Shown here: positions 32,422-40,902 of the stretch, piece by piece
Numbering within the stretch: the stretch's first letter is position 1
Layout of the letters: each line of letters opens with the position of its first letter
Assembly (NCBI GenBank): GCA_902806075.1
Contig: CADCVG010000116.1
Location: 1 to 57,659 of the forward strand
Length of the DNA stretch: 57,659 nucleotides
Reading direction: 5' to 3'
From: an uncultured Rubrobacteraceae bacterium
GTDB lineage: Bacteria > Actinomycetota > Rubrobacteria > Rubrobacterales > Rubrobacteraceae
Notes under the pieces: model-generated
Told to the model about the DNA's origin: nothing
Databases searched by the model: none
What the model saw: only the letters and a program-made list of their open reading frames with translations
Program-made: the position numbers and the translations under genes

Positions 32422-33897
32422 TTGGAGATCAAAGCCCCCGATGCCTTCTCGGGCGGCAAGACCCCGTCATTCGAGGAGTCCGCCCGCGAGAGCCTCGCCG
32501 ATGCCCAGCTCCGCCGCAACCTCGGCAAGGCGACCCAGACCATCCGCGCGAAGAGGGCCGTGGCCGTCGAGGAGATGCCAGACTGGGAGCAGCTCAGGGA
32601 GGCCGGCCGCGCCCTCAAATCGCGTACGCTGCGCCACCTCGACGAGTACCTCTTGCAGCTCGAAGAGTCCGTGAAGAGGGCTGGGGGGCAGGTGCATTGG
32701 GCGCGGGACGCCGAAGAGGCGAACGGGATCATCGCGGGGATCGCGAAGAGCCACGAGGCCAAAGAAGTGGTCAAGGTCAAGTCCATCGCGACCGATGAGA
32801 CCAAGCTCAACGAGCACCTCGAAAGTGAGGGCATCGAGGCGTTCGAGACGGACCTCGCGGAGCTGATCATCCAGCTCGCCGGGGAGACCTCTTCGCACAT
32901 CCTGGTGCCGGCGATCCACAAGAACCGCTCGGAGATACGGGAGCTCTTCATGCAGAAACTCGGCGCCCGGGACCTCTCGGACGACCCGCCGGACCTGGCA
33001 AACGTGGCCCGCCTGTACCTGCGCGAGAAGTTCCTCAAGGCGAAGGTCGGGATCAGCGGCGCCAACTTCGCGGTCGCCGAGACGGGGACGGTGTGCGTCG
33101 TCGAGAGCGAGGGGAACGGCCGGATGTGTACGACGCTTCCGCCCGTGCTCGTTACGCTCATGGGGATCGAGAAGGTCATCCCGACCTGGCGTGACTACGA
33201 GGTCTTCATGCAGCTCCTCCCCCGCTCCTCGACAGCCGAGCGGATGAACCCCTACACCTCGTTCTGGACCGGCGTCTCGGAGGGCGACGGACCACAGGAG
33301 TTCCACCTCGTCCTGATGGACAACGGGCGGACGGAGGTGCTGGACGACGAGATCGGACGCCAGACCCTGAACTGCATCCGCTGCTCGGCCTGTCTGAACG
33401 TCTGCCCCGTCTACGAACGGACCGGCGGCCACGCCTACAACTCGGTCTATCCGGGACCGATAGGCGCTATTTTGACGCCGCAACTGGTCGGTATCGGCAA
33501 GCCCGGCTCGGACTCGCTGCCCTACGCCTCCTCCCTGTGCGGAGCGTGCTACGAGGTCTGCCCGGTGAAGATAAACATCCCCGAGGTGCTCATACACCTG
33601 CGCGGCAAGGTGGTGCGCCACAAACAGGACGAGGGCGGCATAAAGGGCAAGCTCGACCCGGAGAACGTCGCGATGAAGGCGATGGCGAAGACCTTCTCGG
33701 ACCGCAGGCTCTACGAGGGCGCGCAGAGGGCGGCGAGGATAGGCCAGTGGCCGCTGGCTAGAGGCGGCGCCATCCACCGCCTCCCCGGCAGGCTCGCCGG
33801 TTGGACCGAGGCACGCGAGCTAAGGCCCGTCCCGGAGCAGACCTTCCGGGAGTGGTGGAGGTCGAGGAACGGTTCGGCGGAAGGCCCGGGCTCATGA
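32422..33897 (+). CDS. lutB: lactate utilization protein LutB (iron-sulfur)
   Basis: A 491-aa iron-sulfur subunit. An LUD-type N-terminal domain (about 70-300) includes FAVAETGTVCVVESEGNGRMCTTLPPV. Two 4Fe-4S motifs follow: CIRCSACLNVCPVYERTGG and SLCGACYEVCPVKINIP. The TTG at 32422 has GAGAGGAAG upstream and gives MEIKAPDAF; longer upstream frame is the lutA shadow. The stop overlaps the lutC start as ATGA, so A, B and C are coupled. Confidence 0.92.
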   Translation: MEIKAPDAFSGGKTPSFEESARESLADAQLRRNLGKATQTIRAKRAVAVEEMPDWEQLREAGRALKSRTLRHLDEYLLQLEESVKRAGGQVHWARDAEEANGIIAGIAKSHEAKEVVKVKSIATDETKLNEHLESEGIEAFETDLAELIIQLAGETSSHILVPAIHKNRSEIRELFMQKLGARDLSDDPPDLANVARLYLREKFLKAKVGISGANFAVAETGTVCVVESEGNGRMCTTLPPVLVTLMGIEKVIPTWRDYEVFMQLLPRSSTAERMNPYTSFWTGVSEGDGPQEFHLVLMDNGRTEVLDDEIGRQTLNCIRCSACLNVCPVYERTGGHAYNSVYPGPIGAILTPQLVGIGKPGSDSLPYASSLCGACYEVCPVKINIPEVLIHLRGKVVRHKQDEGGIKGKLDPENVAMKAMAKTFSDRRLYEGAQRAARIGQWPLARGGAIHRLPGRLAGWTEARELRPVPEQTFREWWRSRNGSAEGPGS

Positions 33898-34550
33898 CCT
33901 CCGCGAGAGAGGAGATCCTGCATCGCATCCGCCGCGCCACGCACGACGTCCCGAAGGACGAGCACGCCGAGGATGTCCCCGTCGAGCGAGGCTACCGCAA
34001 GAGAGACGAAGCCCCGCGCGAGGAGATCGTCGCCCGCTTCGCCGAAAGAGTAGCCGAGTACGAGGCGACCGTCCACCGCGTGAACGAAGATGACCTGCCC
34101 CGCGCCATAGCCGAAGCCTGCGAGCGACGCGGCATAGAGCAACTCGTCGTACCCCCCGGACTACCCGAAGGTTGGCTCCCCGACGGCGTGGAGTTGCTAC
34201 GCGACGGCGTGAGTATGCAGCTCTCCAACGAGGAGCTAGACGGGAGCGACGGTGTGCTCACCGGCTGTGCTCTAGGCATCTCCCAGACCGGCACCATCGT
34301 CCTCGACGCCGGGGAGGCGCAGGGTCGCCGTGCTTTGACGCTGCTGCCCGACTACCATCTGTGCGTCGTGCGGGAGGAGCAGGTCGTGGGCCTCGTCCCC
34401 GAAGCCTTCCAGAGGCTCGAAGAGACAGTAAAGGGCGAGGGACGAGCCATCACCTTTATCTCCGGCCCGTCGGCGACCTCGGACATAGAGCTAAACCGGG
34501 TCGAGGGCGTTCATGGACCGCGCACCCTGGAAGTGCTCATCGTCGCTTGA
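33894..34550 (+). CDS. lutC: lactate utilization protein LutC
   Basis: A 218-aa LUD-domain protein, third subunit of the L-lactate oxidising complex. The start MTSAREEILHRIRRA is typical, and ISQTGTIVLDAGEAQGRRALTLLPDYHLCVV with the C-terminal ISGPSATSDIELNRVEGVHGPRTLEVLIV is the LutC signature. The ATG overlaps the lutB TGA by four bases. LutABC with the lactate permease at 12102 gives the cell import and oxidation of lactate. Confidence 0.92.
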   Translation: MTSAREEILHRIRRATHDVPKDEHAEDVPVERGYRKRDEAPREEIVARFAERVAEYEATVHRVNEDDLPRAIAEACERRGIEQLVVPPGLPEGWLPDGVELLRDGVSMQLSNEELDGSDGVLTGCALGISQTGTIVLDAGEAQGRRALTLLPDYHLCVVREEQVVGLVPEAFQRLEETVKGEGRAITFISGPSATSDIELNRVEGVHGPRTLEVLIVA

Positions 34551-34621
34551 ACTTCGACCTGCCGGCGAATCTGCGGCTCCGGCGGCTTTCCTACTTTCGG
34601 GCCGTGTGCTAGCTTTAGCGC

Positions 34622-36103
34622 ATGGATAAATCTCGAATCAGGGTTAGATACGCGCCGAGCCCCACCGGCTCGCTACACGTCGGCGGGGTGCGCACCGCTC
34701 TCTTCAACTGGCTCTTTGCACGCAAGAACAACGGCACGTTCGTCCTGCGCATAGAGGACACGGACCTCGAGCGCTCCAACGAGGAGTCGGTCGAGCAGCT
34801 AAAGCGGTCCCTACGCTGGATCGGCCTCGAATGGGACGAGGGTCCCGAGGTTGACGGCCCGCACGGTCCCTACCGCCAGACAGAGCGCTTCGACCTCTAC
34901 CGCGAGGCGGCGAGGAAGCTCCTCGACTCGGGGGCCGCCTACTACGATTTCGCCACCGCCGAGGAGCTGGCGGAGTTCAGGGAGAGGGCGCGAGCCGAGA
35001 AGCGGCAGCCAATCTACACCGGCGGCGAGTACCGCGAGATGGACCCGGACGAGGCGCGCAAGCGGATAGAGGCCGGGGAGCCTTTCACGGTGCGGTTCAA
35101 GACGCCACGCGAAGGGCAAACGGTGGTGGAGGACATGATCCGGGGTCCCGTCACCTTCGAGAACGCGAACCTCGAAGATTTCGTCCTGATGAAGTCCACC
35201 GACACCCCGACCTACAACTTCGCCGCCGCCGTGGACGACGCATGGATGGAGATCAGCCACGTAATAAGGGGCGACGACCACCTCTCCAACACGCCACGCC
35301 AAATCCTGATCTACGAGGCCCTCGGCCGCGAGCTACCGGCCTTCGCCCACGTCCCGCAGGTCCTCGGTCCGGACAAGAAGAAGCTCAGCAAACGCCACGG
35401 GGCAGCGAGCGTCGAGGACTTCGCGGCGCAGGGCTACCTGCCGGAGGCGCTCTTCAACTACCTGGCGCTCCTGGGGGCGGGGTACGCGGCGGACGAGGAG
35501 ATCTTCGCCCCCAACGAGCTCGCAGAGAGGTTCCGCATAGACCGGGTAAGCGGCAACCCGGCGGTCTTCGACGAGAAGAAACTGAACGCCGTCAACGCCG
35601 TCTACCTGAGGCGCAAGAGCCCGGAGGAGCTCGCCCTCGTAGCCGCTCCCATGCTAGTCGAATCGGGAGCGGCGACCACCGAGGAGCTACAGCGCGACAT
35701 GCCGCGTCTCACAGAGATAATGGCCCTCCTCAGGGACCGCCTGAGCCGCACCATCGAGATCCCCGGATTCGCCGGCTACTTCTATGGCGGCGAGATCGAG
35801 TACGACCCGCTAGAGTTCGAGAAGCAACTCGGCAAGGAGTTCGTCCGCGAGAACTTCCCCGAGCTACTCGAACGCCTCAAGGCCCTGTCGGAGTGGACGG
35901 AGGAGACCCTCGAAGAAACCGTCCGGGGCCTCGCTGCCGAGAAGGAGAAAGGCGCGAGACACCTCATACACCCCCTCCGTTTCGCTGCCACGGGCCGTAC
36001 CGTGAGCGCCGGCCTCTTCGAAACCCTGGCCCTGTTGGGCCGCAAACGCACCTTGATGCGCCTCGAAAAGGCCGCAAAAGAGATGAAGCGCCTGCCAGTT
36101 TAG
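34622..36103 (+). CDS. gltX: glutamyl-tRNA synthetase
   Basis: A 493-aa class I synthetase that attaches glutamate to tRNA-Glu. N-terminal RVRYAPSPTGSLHVGGVRTALFNWLFARK carries the HIGH-type signature (SLHVGG, residues about 17-22); LRIEDTDLERS, VIRGDDHLSNTPRQILIYEALG and the KMSKS-type KKLSKRHG (about residue 250) follow; the C-terminal anticodon-binding part ends with FETLALLGRKRTLMRLEKA. Its cognate tRNA-Glu(CTC) lies 117 bases downstream on the same strand. Nothing unusual in length or motifs. Confidence 0.97.
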   Translation: MDKSRIRVRYAPSPTGSLHVGGVRTALFNWLFARKNNGTFVLRIEDTDLERSNEESVEQLKRSLRWIGLEWDEGPEVDGPHGPYRQTERFDLYREAARKLLDSGAAYYDFATAEELAEFRERARAEKRQPIYTGGEYREMDPDEARKRIEAGEPFTVRFKTPREGQTVVEDMIRGPVTFENANLEDFVLMKSTDTPTYNFAAAVDDAWMEISHVIRGDDHLSNTPRQILIYEALGRELPAFAHVPQVLGPDKKKLSKRHGAASVEDFAAQGYLPEALFNYLALLGAGYAADEEIFAPNELAERFRIDRVSGNPAVFDEKKLNAVNAVYLRRKSPEELALVAAPMLVESGAATTEELQRDMPRLTEIMALLRDRLSRTIEIPGFAGYFYGGEIEYDPLEFEKQLGKEFVRENFPELLERLKALSEWTEETLEETVRGLAAEKEKGARHLIHPLRFAATGRTVSAGLFETLALLGRKRTLMRLEKAAKEMKRLPV

Positions 36104-36220
36104 ATACTCTACTGACAACGGCGAAATATCGGGCGGTAACGTCAGGCGCTGGCTGCCACAAACCCTTTGACGAACAGGTGATCATCGTTTAAACTCTGGC
36201 CCGGTTCGAGAGAACCTCCC

Positions 36221-36293
36221 GGCCCCATCGTCTAGAGGCCTAGGACATCGCCCTCTCACGGCGAAAACCGGGGTTCGAACCCCCGTGGGGTCA
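36221..36293 (+). tRNA. tRNA-Glu (anticodon CTC)
   Basis: A 73-base cloverleaf. The acceptor stem GGCCCCA pairs with TGGGGTC (one G-T pair), discriminator A. The anticodon stem is TCGCC/GGCGA around the loop CTCTCAC, giving anticodon CTC, which reads GAG. The T arm CCGGG-GTTCGAA-CCCCCG is present. CCA is not encoded. It follows gltX, the gene for its own synthetase, and is followed by a terminator. A GNRA-capped mini-hairpin GGTTC-GAGA-GAACC lies at 36203-36216, just before it. Confidence 0.95.
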
Positions 36294-36300
36294 CTCTACA

Positions 36301-36323
36301 AGCCCGCTCCAGCGGGCTTTTTT
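36301..36323 (+). terminator. Rho-independent terminator after tRNA-Glu
   Basis: AGCCCGCT (36301-36308), loop CC, AGCGGGCT (36311-36318), then a run of six T. It ends where the stop of the converging membrane gene begins. Confidence 0.92.
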
Positions 36324-36904
36324 CATGCCAGAAAAGCGAGCGCGAACACCGCGCCAACACCCGCCCCTGCGAGCGTCTGCGGGAGGGTGTGAGCCCCCGC
36401 GGCCACGCGCGACCACAGGACGGCCGGGAGGACGAACAGGAAGAGGAGGCCGGGCAGGCCAAGGACGAGAAGTCCGGCAGCGGCGGCGTGACCGGCGACG
36501 GCTGCGTGGGCGCTTGCCTTCCAGAGTAAGGTCACGGCGGCGACCGCGGCGCTCGCCAGGCCCATCGAGAGCGTCGTTCGGAGGAGGGTGTCGGGGGCGT
36601 CGAGGAGGGCGAGAGCGGTGAGGAGGGCGACGAATGCGGCGAGCAGGACGAGGGCGGGCATCGTGCGCTGGCTTCTGGTGGAGATCCAGAAATCTCCCAC
36701 CCGCCCCCCACGCCGGAGCAGTAGTACGTACCCTGCGACGATGGCCGCCGCGACGAGCTCGGCGGCGACGTAGAGGATAGCCTGGAGCGCGGTAGCCGCT
36801 TCGGAGAACGCCATGAAGGCGTAGAGCGCCGTGAAGATGGAGAACGGGTTCAGGGTGTTGGTGAGGAGACGGGCCGCGCGCTGTGTAGGGTTTCCGGTTG
36901 ACAC
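36323..36904 (-). CDS. PAP2-like membrane phosphatase-related protein
   Basis: About 193 aa with six hydrophobic segments. After RLLTNTLNPFSIFTALYAF the later part has WKASAHAAVAGHAAAAG and WSRVAAGAHTLPQTLAGAGVG, which resemble motifs 2 and 3 of type 2 phosphatidic acid phosphatases (PSGH and SR-xxxxx-H). The Pro/Ser of PSGH is replaced, so activity is uncertain. The GTG at 36902-36904 begins VSTGNPTQ, right where the sequence becomes protein-like, but no ribosome site is seen. Upstream reading frame is a shadow of the divergent gene. Confidence 0.65.
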   Translation of the reverse strand: MSTGNPTQRAARLLTNTLNPFSIFTALYAFMAFSEAATALQAILYVAAELVAAAIVAGYVLLLRRGGRVGDFWISTRSQRTMPALVLLAAFVALLTALALLDAPDTLLRTTLSMGLASAAVAAVTLLWKASAHAAVAGHAAAAGLLVLGLPGLLFLFVLPAVLWSRVAAGAHTLPQTLAGAGVGAVFALAFLA

Positions 36905-36924
36905 GAGGAAGTAGAATCTAGCAT

Positions 36925-37713
36925 GTGTACTCTCCGCCCACACCCGAAGATGAGATCCTCCCGCTGTGGTACGAGCTCGGACGGCTCTACGCCGGGGCCG
37001 CCGGGGAGGGCCGCAAGGCGACAATGGGCGGCTTCGTGGTCGCCTGCCTGGTGGGTGCCTCCGTCTTGCTCTCAGCACCAATCTTCGGCACCTCGTGGGC
37101 GGGGCCGTTCGCGGCGGCGATCCCGGTCGTGGCGGGCCTCGTCTCCGGCGGCGGGCTCTTCGGGTGGCGGCGAGCGATGTTCCTCAGACAGCGCGACAGG
37201 GTGCGCCAGGCGCTGGCGGCACGGGACCTAGACGCCACACGTCCGACACTCGGGGGTCTCAGCGTCTACTACGACGTCCAACTCGTCTTGCTCCGCTCGG
37301 AGTACGAGTTCCTGAGGAGCCGGGGGAAGAAGCGGACGCTCCGCTCGGCGCGCCTCTTTGAGAACGCCTTCGGCTTCACCCCCGAGGACCCGTTCGAGAC
37401 CGGTCCCCTCAACATCGACCCGGACACTCAGGAGATGCGGGCGCTGCGGGAGCGGTGGGAGGGGCGTCTCGCGGCGAGGAGGGCGCAGGGGCAGGGGCCA
37501 CCCGGAATGGGGCTGAAAGAGGACTTCGCCTACCGTGTCTTCCCGCGGGAGATGAGCGTCCCGGCGGAGTTGGCGACGCGGAGCGCGTATCTGGGGATTT
37601 CCTGTAACCTCCTGCGAGAACGCTACGGCAAGAGAGGCACGCCGATTCCGGAGCACGTCCGACGCAGGGCCGAGAAGGACCTGCGGGAGTACCGGGCTCT
37701 CGTCAAGAGGTAA
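36925..37713 (+). CDS. uncharacterised membrane protein
   Basis: A 262-aa protein with two adjacent membrane segments near the N-terminus (GGFVVACLVGASVLLSAPIFG and FAAAIPVVAGLVSGGGLFGW), then a soluble C-terminal domain of charged helices including LSVYYDVQLVLLRSEYEFLRS and LATRSAYLGISCNLLRERYG. No family recognised. A GTG start at 36925, with GAGGAAGTAG upstream, lies 20 bases from the start of the divergent PAP2-like gene, so both promoters overlap. The stop is three bases from that of the converging Yip1 gene. Confidence 0.65.
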   Translation: MYSPPTPEDEILPLWYELGRLYAGAAGEGRKATMGGFVVACLVGASVLLSAPIFGTSWAGPFAAAIPVVAGLVSGGGLFGWRRAMFLRQRDRVRQALAARDLDATRPTLGGLSVYYDVQLVLLRSEYEFLRSRGKKRTLRSARLFENAFGFTPEDPFETGPLNIDPDTQEMRALRERWEGRLAARRAQGQGPPGMGLKEDFAYRVFPREMSVPAELATRSAYLGISCNLLRERYGKRGTPIPEHVRRRAEKDLREYRALVKR

Positions 37714-37716
37714 GGC

Positions 37717-38310
37717 TCAGGGTCCGGGGGGTTCGAGGCCGGTGACGAAGACGCCGAGCCGGATCAGGAGTATGAAGAGGATGGACGAAGGCACGTAGCC
37801 CACGAGGGCGGTTACGAGGGCGGTTAGGAACGAGGTGCGGTAGACGTACCGGATGCCCAGGAGCATGAGGACAAGCGTAGCGTAGGTAAAAGCGAAGGCG
37901 TTCAGGCCCGGGATCCAGAACAAAACAGCCGCTCCCCACGCGTAGGCGAGCATCCGGTAGACCTGCGGATAGGTTCCCTCCGGCCCTATAAAGGTGCGAA
38001 CGGAGAGCAGATAAGCTCCGGAGAAGACCCCGACCACGAGCGGGCCGAGAACGGTGAACGCCACGTTGACTGCCATTACCCCCAGCAGGCCCACACCCAA
38101 CGTGCCGGAGATCGCCGCATAGACAAGGTTCACCATCGCGCTCAAGACCCCGGACACGGCGCTTACGAGCAGGACGAAGAGTATGGCCTCGCGTAATGGT
38201 CCCTCGGCCCGGAAGTTCAGGTAGAAGCTCCTCGGGGCGAAGAAGATACCCCGGAGGATCTCCGCCGCGCTCGCGACAGGGCGTTTGGTATCGAATTCGA
38301 TAGATCGCAC
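37717..38310 (-). CDS. Yip1-domain membrane protein
   Basis: A 197-aa protein with five predicted helices, beginning AEILRGIFFAPRSFYLNFRAEGPLREAILFVLLVSAVSGVLS and ending IRYVYRTSFLTALVTALVGYVPSSILFILLIRLGVF. The IFFxPRxFY start, the AYxLSVRTFIGPEGTYPQVYRMLAYAW middle and the LxxGIRxVYRTS end are hallmarks of bacterial Yip1-family proteins. Role unknown. GTG start at 38308-38310, only a weak ribosome site. Confidence 0.8.
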   Translation of the reverse strand: MRSIEFDTKRPVASAAEILRGIFFAPRSFYLNFRAEGPLREAILFVLLVSAVSGVLSAMVNLVYAAISGTLGVGLLGVMAVNVAFTVLGPLVVGVFSGAYLLSVRTFIGPEGTYPQVYRMLAYAWGAAVLFWIPGLNAFAFTYATLVLMLLGIRYVYRTSFLTALVTALVGYVPSSILFILLIRLGVFVTGLEPPGP

Positions 38311-38434
38311 GGAAGGATTATACAGGGCGGCTACCGTCCTTATGGTGAAGGTTTTCCCGATACTCCTTGCACAAAGGGCCGTTAAAAACTAGACTAGGAG
38401 AGGGTAACTGGTGTGGTGGAGAGGTGCCGTAGAT

Positions 38435-38950
38435 ATGAGCAAGCTGTACTTAGCGCTAGTATTGGGATTCGAGGCCGTGGTGATCGGCCTGCTCTGGTAC
38501 GAGGCACCCGTCTGGTTGGTACTGCTCCTCGCCCCGATCCTGCCGCTCACGCTCGTGGCCGCCTTCCTCCTGCGCCACTTCACAGGCAGCCCGGCGTACC
38601 GGGCACGCAGGATCTCCCCACAGGAGATCGTTGGTTATCGGACTCACGAGCCCCAAGAAGACACCCCCGAAGACCTCTCACGCCGCATAGTAGAGCGGGC
38701 CGACGAGATACGCCGTACCCTCCTGGAATCTCCCTCCGAGGTCCAGGTCGAGATGTGCGCCCTGGGCTACCGGGCGTGCGTAAACGACGTCATAACGCTT
38801 ACCCACCTCGTCAACGAGGAGTCCAAGACCGCCGGCCCCATAAGACGCCTCAGGCTCCGCTCGGTCCGTCGGCGCGCCACGGACTCACTCTCCGGAGCCC
38901 GGGAGGCGATGCCGCCGGGCGCCCTGCGCGCCACCCGCCAGGAGCATTAG
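38435..38950 (+). CDS. hypothetical membrane protein
   Basis: A 171-aa protein with two N-terminal membrane segments (LYLALVLGFEAVVIGLLWYEA and VWLVLLLAPILPLTLVAAFLL) and a soluble, charged, helical rest with one CALGYRACVND piece. No family recognised. The ATG at 38435 follows GGAGAGGTGCC; the frame continues eight codons upstream to a GTG. Confidence 0.6.
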   Translation: MSKLYLALVLGFEAVVIGLLWYEAPVWLVLLLAPILPLTLVAAFLLRHFTGSPAYRARRISPQEIVGYRTHEPQEDTPEDLSRRIVERADEIRRTLLESPSEVQVEMCALGYRACVNDVITLTHLVNEESKTAGPIRRLRLRSVRRRATDSLSGAREAMPPGALRATRQEH

Positions 38951-39071
38951 TAGCTCTATAGCGGCTAGCTTTCAGCCAGCCGCCAGATTCTCTTACGGTC
39001 GATGCGCATCGGTAGCGCAGGGCGTGGCAGCATCCTATCCGCCGACTCTCGCCCTCGTAGCTTGCTGGTAG

Positions 39072-39314
39072 CTAAACCGACACTATGTCCCGGACTTCGG
39101 GGACTTCGCGCCGGATCAGGGTTTCGATGGTGTAGACGAAGTCGAGTTGTGAGAGGGGACATCCGCCGCAGGCGCCGAGCATCTCGATGCTGACCCTCCC
39201 GTTCGTCTCGTCGCATTCGACGACGCGGGCATCACCACCATCAGCCTTGAGCGCCGGGCGTACCTTGTCCAGGGCCCTCTCGATGCGGCTTCTCATGTTT
39301 ACGGTCTCGCTCAT
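39072..39314 (-). CDS. NifU-like C-terminal (Nfu) iron-sulfur carrier
   Basis: An 80-aa Nfu-domain protein that binds and passes on a 4Fe-4S cluster. RSRIERALDKVRPALKADGGDARVVECDETNGRVSIEMLGACGGCPLSQLDFVYTIETLIRREVPEV is the complete domain; the cluster-binding pair is Cys-Gly-Gly-Cys. I start at the ATG 39312-39314 (MSETVNMRSR), since the upstream extension of the frame has no family match. It may serve the iron-sulfur enzymes encoded nearby (LutAB, GlcF). Confidence 0.88.
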   Translation of the reverse strand: MSETVNMRSRIERALDKVRPALKADGGDARVVECDETNGRVSIEMLGACGGCPLSQLDFVYTIETLIRREVPEVRDIVSV

Positions 39315-39446
39315 CACCCCGATTATATCGGAGGATGCCCCTTCATACGGGGCATCGTTCACGTGAAGTGCCGTCTTGATGCAGTAGTAGAATAACCGCC
39401 GCAAGGAAGAGTACGAGGCTTACACAACGACCAGAGGAGGACCGGA

Positions 39447-40625
39447 ATGTACAGGGAGAACGACTCGCGGACACTCCTCGTTATCGGTGCGTCACAGCAC
39501 GACGCGACGGCGTACCACCTCTCGGGCTTCCTCGCGCCGGACCCAGTGATAGCCTTGCGCATAGGGGGCGGCTCCGGGGGCAAGACCTACCTCGCCGTCT
39601 CCTCGATGGAGTACGGCCGGGCGAAGAAAGAGGCTCGCGTGGACGAGGTGCTCTCCTTCGACGAGATAGGCGTCACTCAACTGGCGCGCGAGCTGAAGAG
39701 CGGTGGACGGGCTCTGGCCGCCGCGACCGCCAACCTCATCGAAGAGCTCGGCGCCGCCGAATCCCTCGTCGCCGTGCCGCCCTTCCTGGGTCTCGTCTAC
39801 GCCGACGAACTGCGTGCCCGCGGCCTCGAAGTCACACCCGACCTCCGGCTCTTCGCCGGCTTGAGGCGCCGGAAGACGGAAGAAGAGGTCTCCTACATAG
39901 AGAAGACTCAAAGAGCAGTCGAGGCGGCCTGCGCCCACGCTGTGAGGATACTAGAAGGGTCGGAGGTCTCCGGGGATGGCACGCTCATGTACGAGGGCGA
40001 GGCCCTCACCAGCGAGCGCCTGCGATTCGAGATAGACGCCGAGCTCCTGCGGCGGGGCTGCGCCGCCGACGGCACTATAACCGCCGGTGGTCCCCAGGCC
40101 GCCGACCCGCACGAGAGAGGCAGCGGTCCTCTGAGAGCCGGCGAGTCTATAATCCTCGACATCTTCCCAGTTGATAAGACGACCCGCTACTACGCCGATA
40201 TGACCCGAACCTTCGTCAAGGGCGAGCCGGGTGAGGAGCTACAACGCATGTACGATGCCGTCCTCCGGAGCCAGGAGGCGGCGCTCGCCATGATAGAGCC
40301 CGGCGTAAACGGTAAGGATGTACACAAAAAGGTCTCTGATGTTCTGCACGAGGCTGGCTACGAGACTCTGGCCCACGACCAGAAGCCGGGCGAGCCGTTG
40401 CAGCGGGGCTTTATCCACGGCACCGGACACGGGGTCGGGTTGGAGATCCACGAATCCCCCCGCGTCTCGATAGCCGACGAGGAGCTGGCCCCCGGCGACG
40501 TCATCACCATAGAGCCCGGCCTGTACTACCCGGAGATAGGCGGCGTCCGCATCGAAGACCTCGTCGTCGTCACCGAAAGTGGTTGCCGCAACCTTACGGA
40601 CTTCCCGAAGCAGTTTCGGGTTTAG
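39447..40625 (+). CDS. M24-family metallopeptidase (Xaa-Pro aminopeptidase type)
   Basis: A 392-aa creatinase/aminopeptidase-fold protein. An N-terminal domain (about 1-145) precedes the pita-bread catalytic domain. The five metal ligands are recognisable: Asp in IILDIFPVD, Asp in YYADMTRTF, His in HGTGHGVGLEIHE, Glu in VITIEPGLYYPE, and Glu in GGVRIEDLVVV. Removes N-terminal residues before proline or hydrolyses related dipeptides. ATG follows AGAGGAGGACCGGA. Confidence 0.9.
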   Translation: MYRENDSRTLLVIGASQHDATAYHLSGFLAPDPVIALRIGGGSGGKTYLAVSSMEYGRAKKEARVDEVLSFDEIGVTQLARELKSGGRALAAATANLIEELGAAESLVAVPPFLGLVYADELRARGLEVTPDLRLFAGLRRRKTEEEVSYIEKTQRAVEAACAHAVRILEGSEVSGDGTLMYEGEALTSERLRFEIDAELLRRGCAADGTITAGGPQAADPHERGSGPLRAGESIILDIFPVDKTTRYYADMTRTFVKGEPGEELQRMYDAVLRSQEAALAMIEPGVNGKDVHKKVSDVLHEAGYETLAHDQKPGEPLQRGFIHGTGHGVGLEIHESPRVSIADEELAPGDVITIEPGLYYPEIGGVRIEDLVVVTESGCRNLTDFPKQFRV

Positions 40626-40641
40626 AGAATCGGTCGTCGCG

Positions 40642-40902
40642 TCACAGATCGAGGTCACCATAATTGGCTTTGAAGATGAGCTCGTCGGGGTCCAACCCTA
40701 GCTGCTCAAGTTTCCAACGAAAGATCTCGATGTGCCGCTGCGGGCACGAAGGATCTCGACACGGCTCATCCGGGTCGCCGTCGTGCTCGAACACGATATG
40801 GAAGCAAAGCCAGTGCATCTGCTCAAACACAGCATAACGATCCCGGTTGACTACGACCGGGCTTCCGCAAAGTCTGCAGTTGAGCGACTGTTCTGTGCTC
40901 AC
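40642..40902 (-). CDS. small Cys/His-rich protein, probable zinc binder
   Basis: An 86-aa protein with LNCRLCGSPVVVN, HWLCFHIVFEHDGD and CRDPSCPQRH, a Cys/His set that suggests one or two zinc sites. No family recognised. The GTG start overlaps the TGA of the broken deaminase by four bases (GTGA), so it would normally be translated after it. GGAAGG lies five bases upstream. Confidence 0.6.
   Translation of the reverse strand: MSTEQSLNCRLCGSPVVVNRDRYAVFEQMHWLCFHIVFEHDGDPDEPCRDPSCPQRHIEIFRWKLEQLGLDPDELIFKANYGDLDL

Noticed and set aside
32467-33777. 436-codon open frame on the minus strand
   Set aside because: Antisense to lutB, whose two 4Fe-4S motifs are clear; no family pattern.
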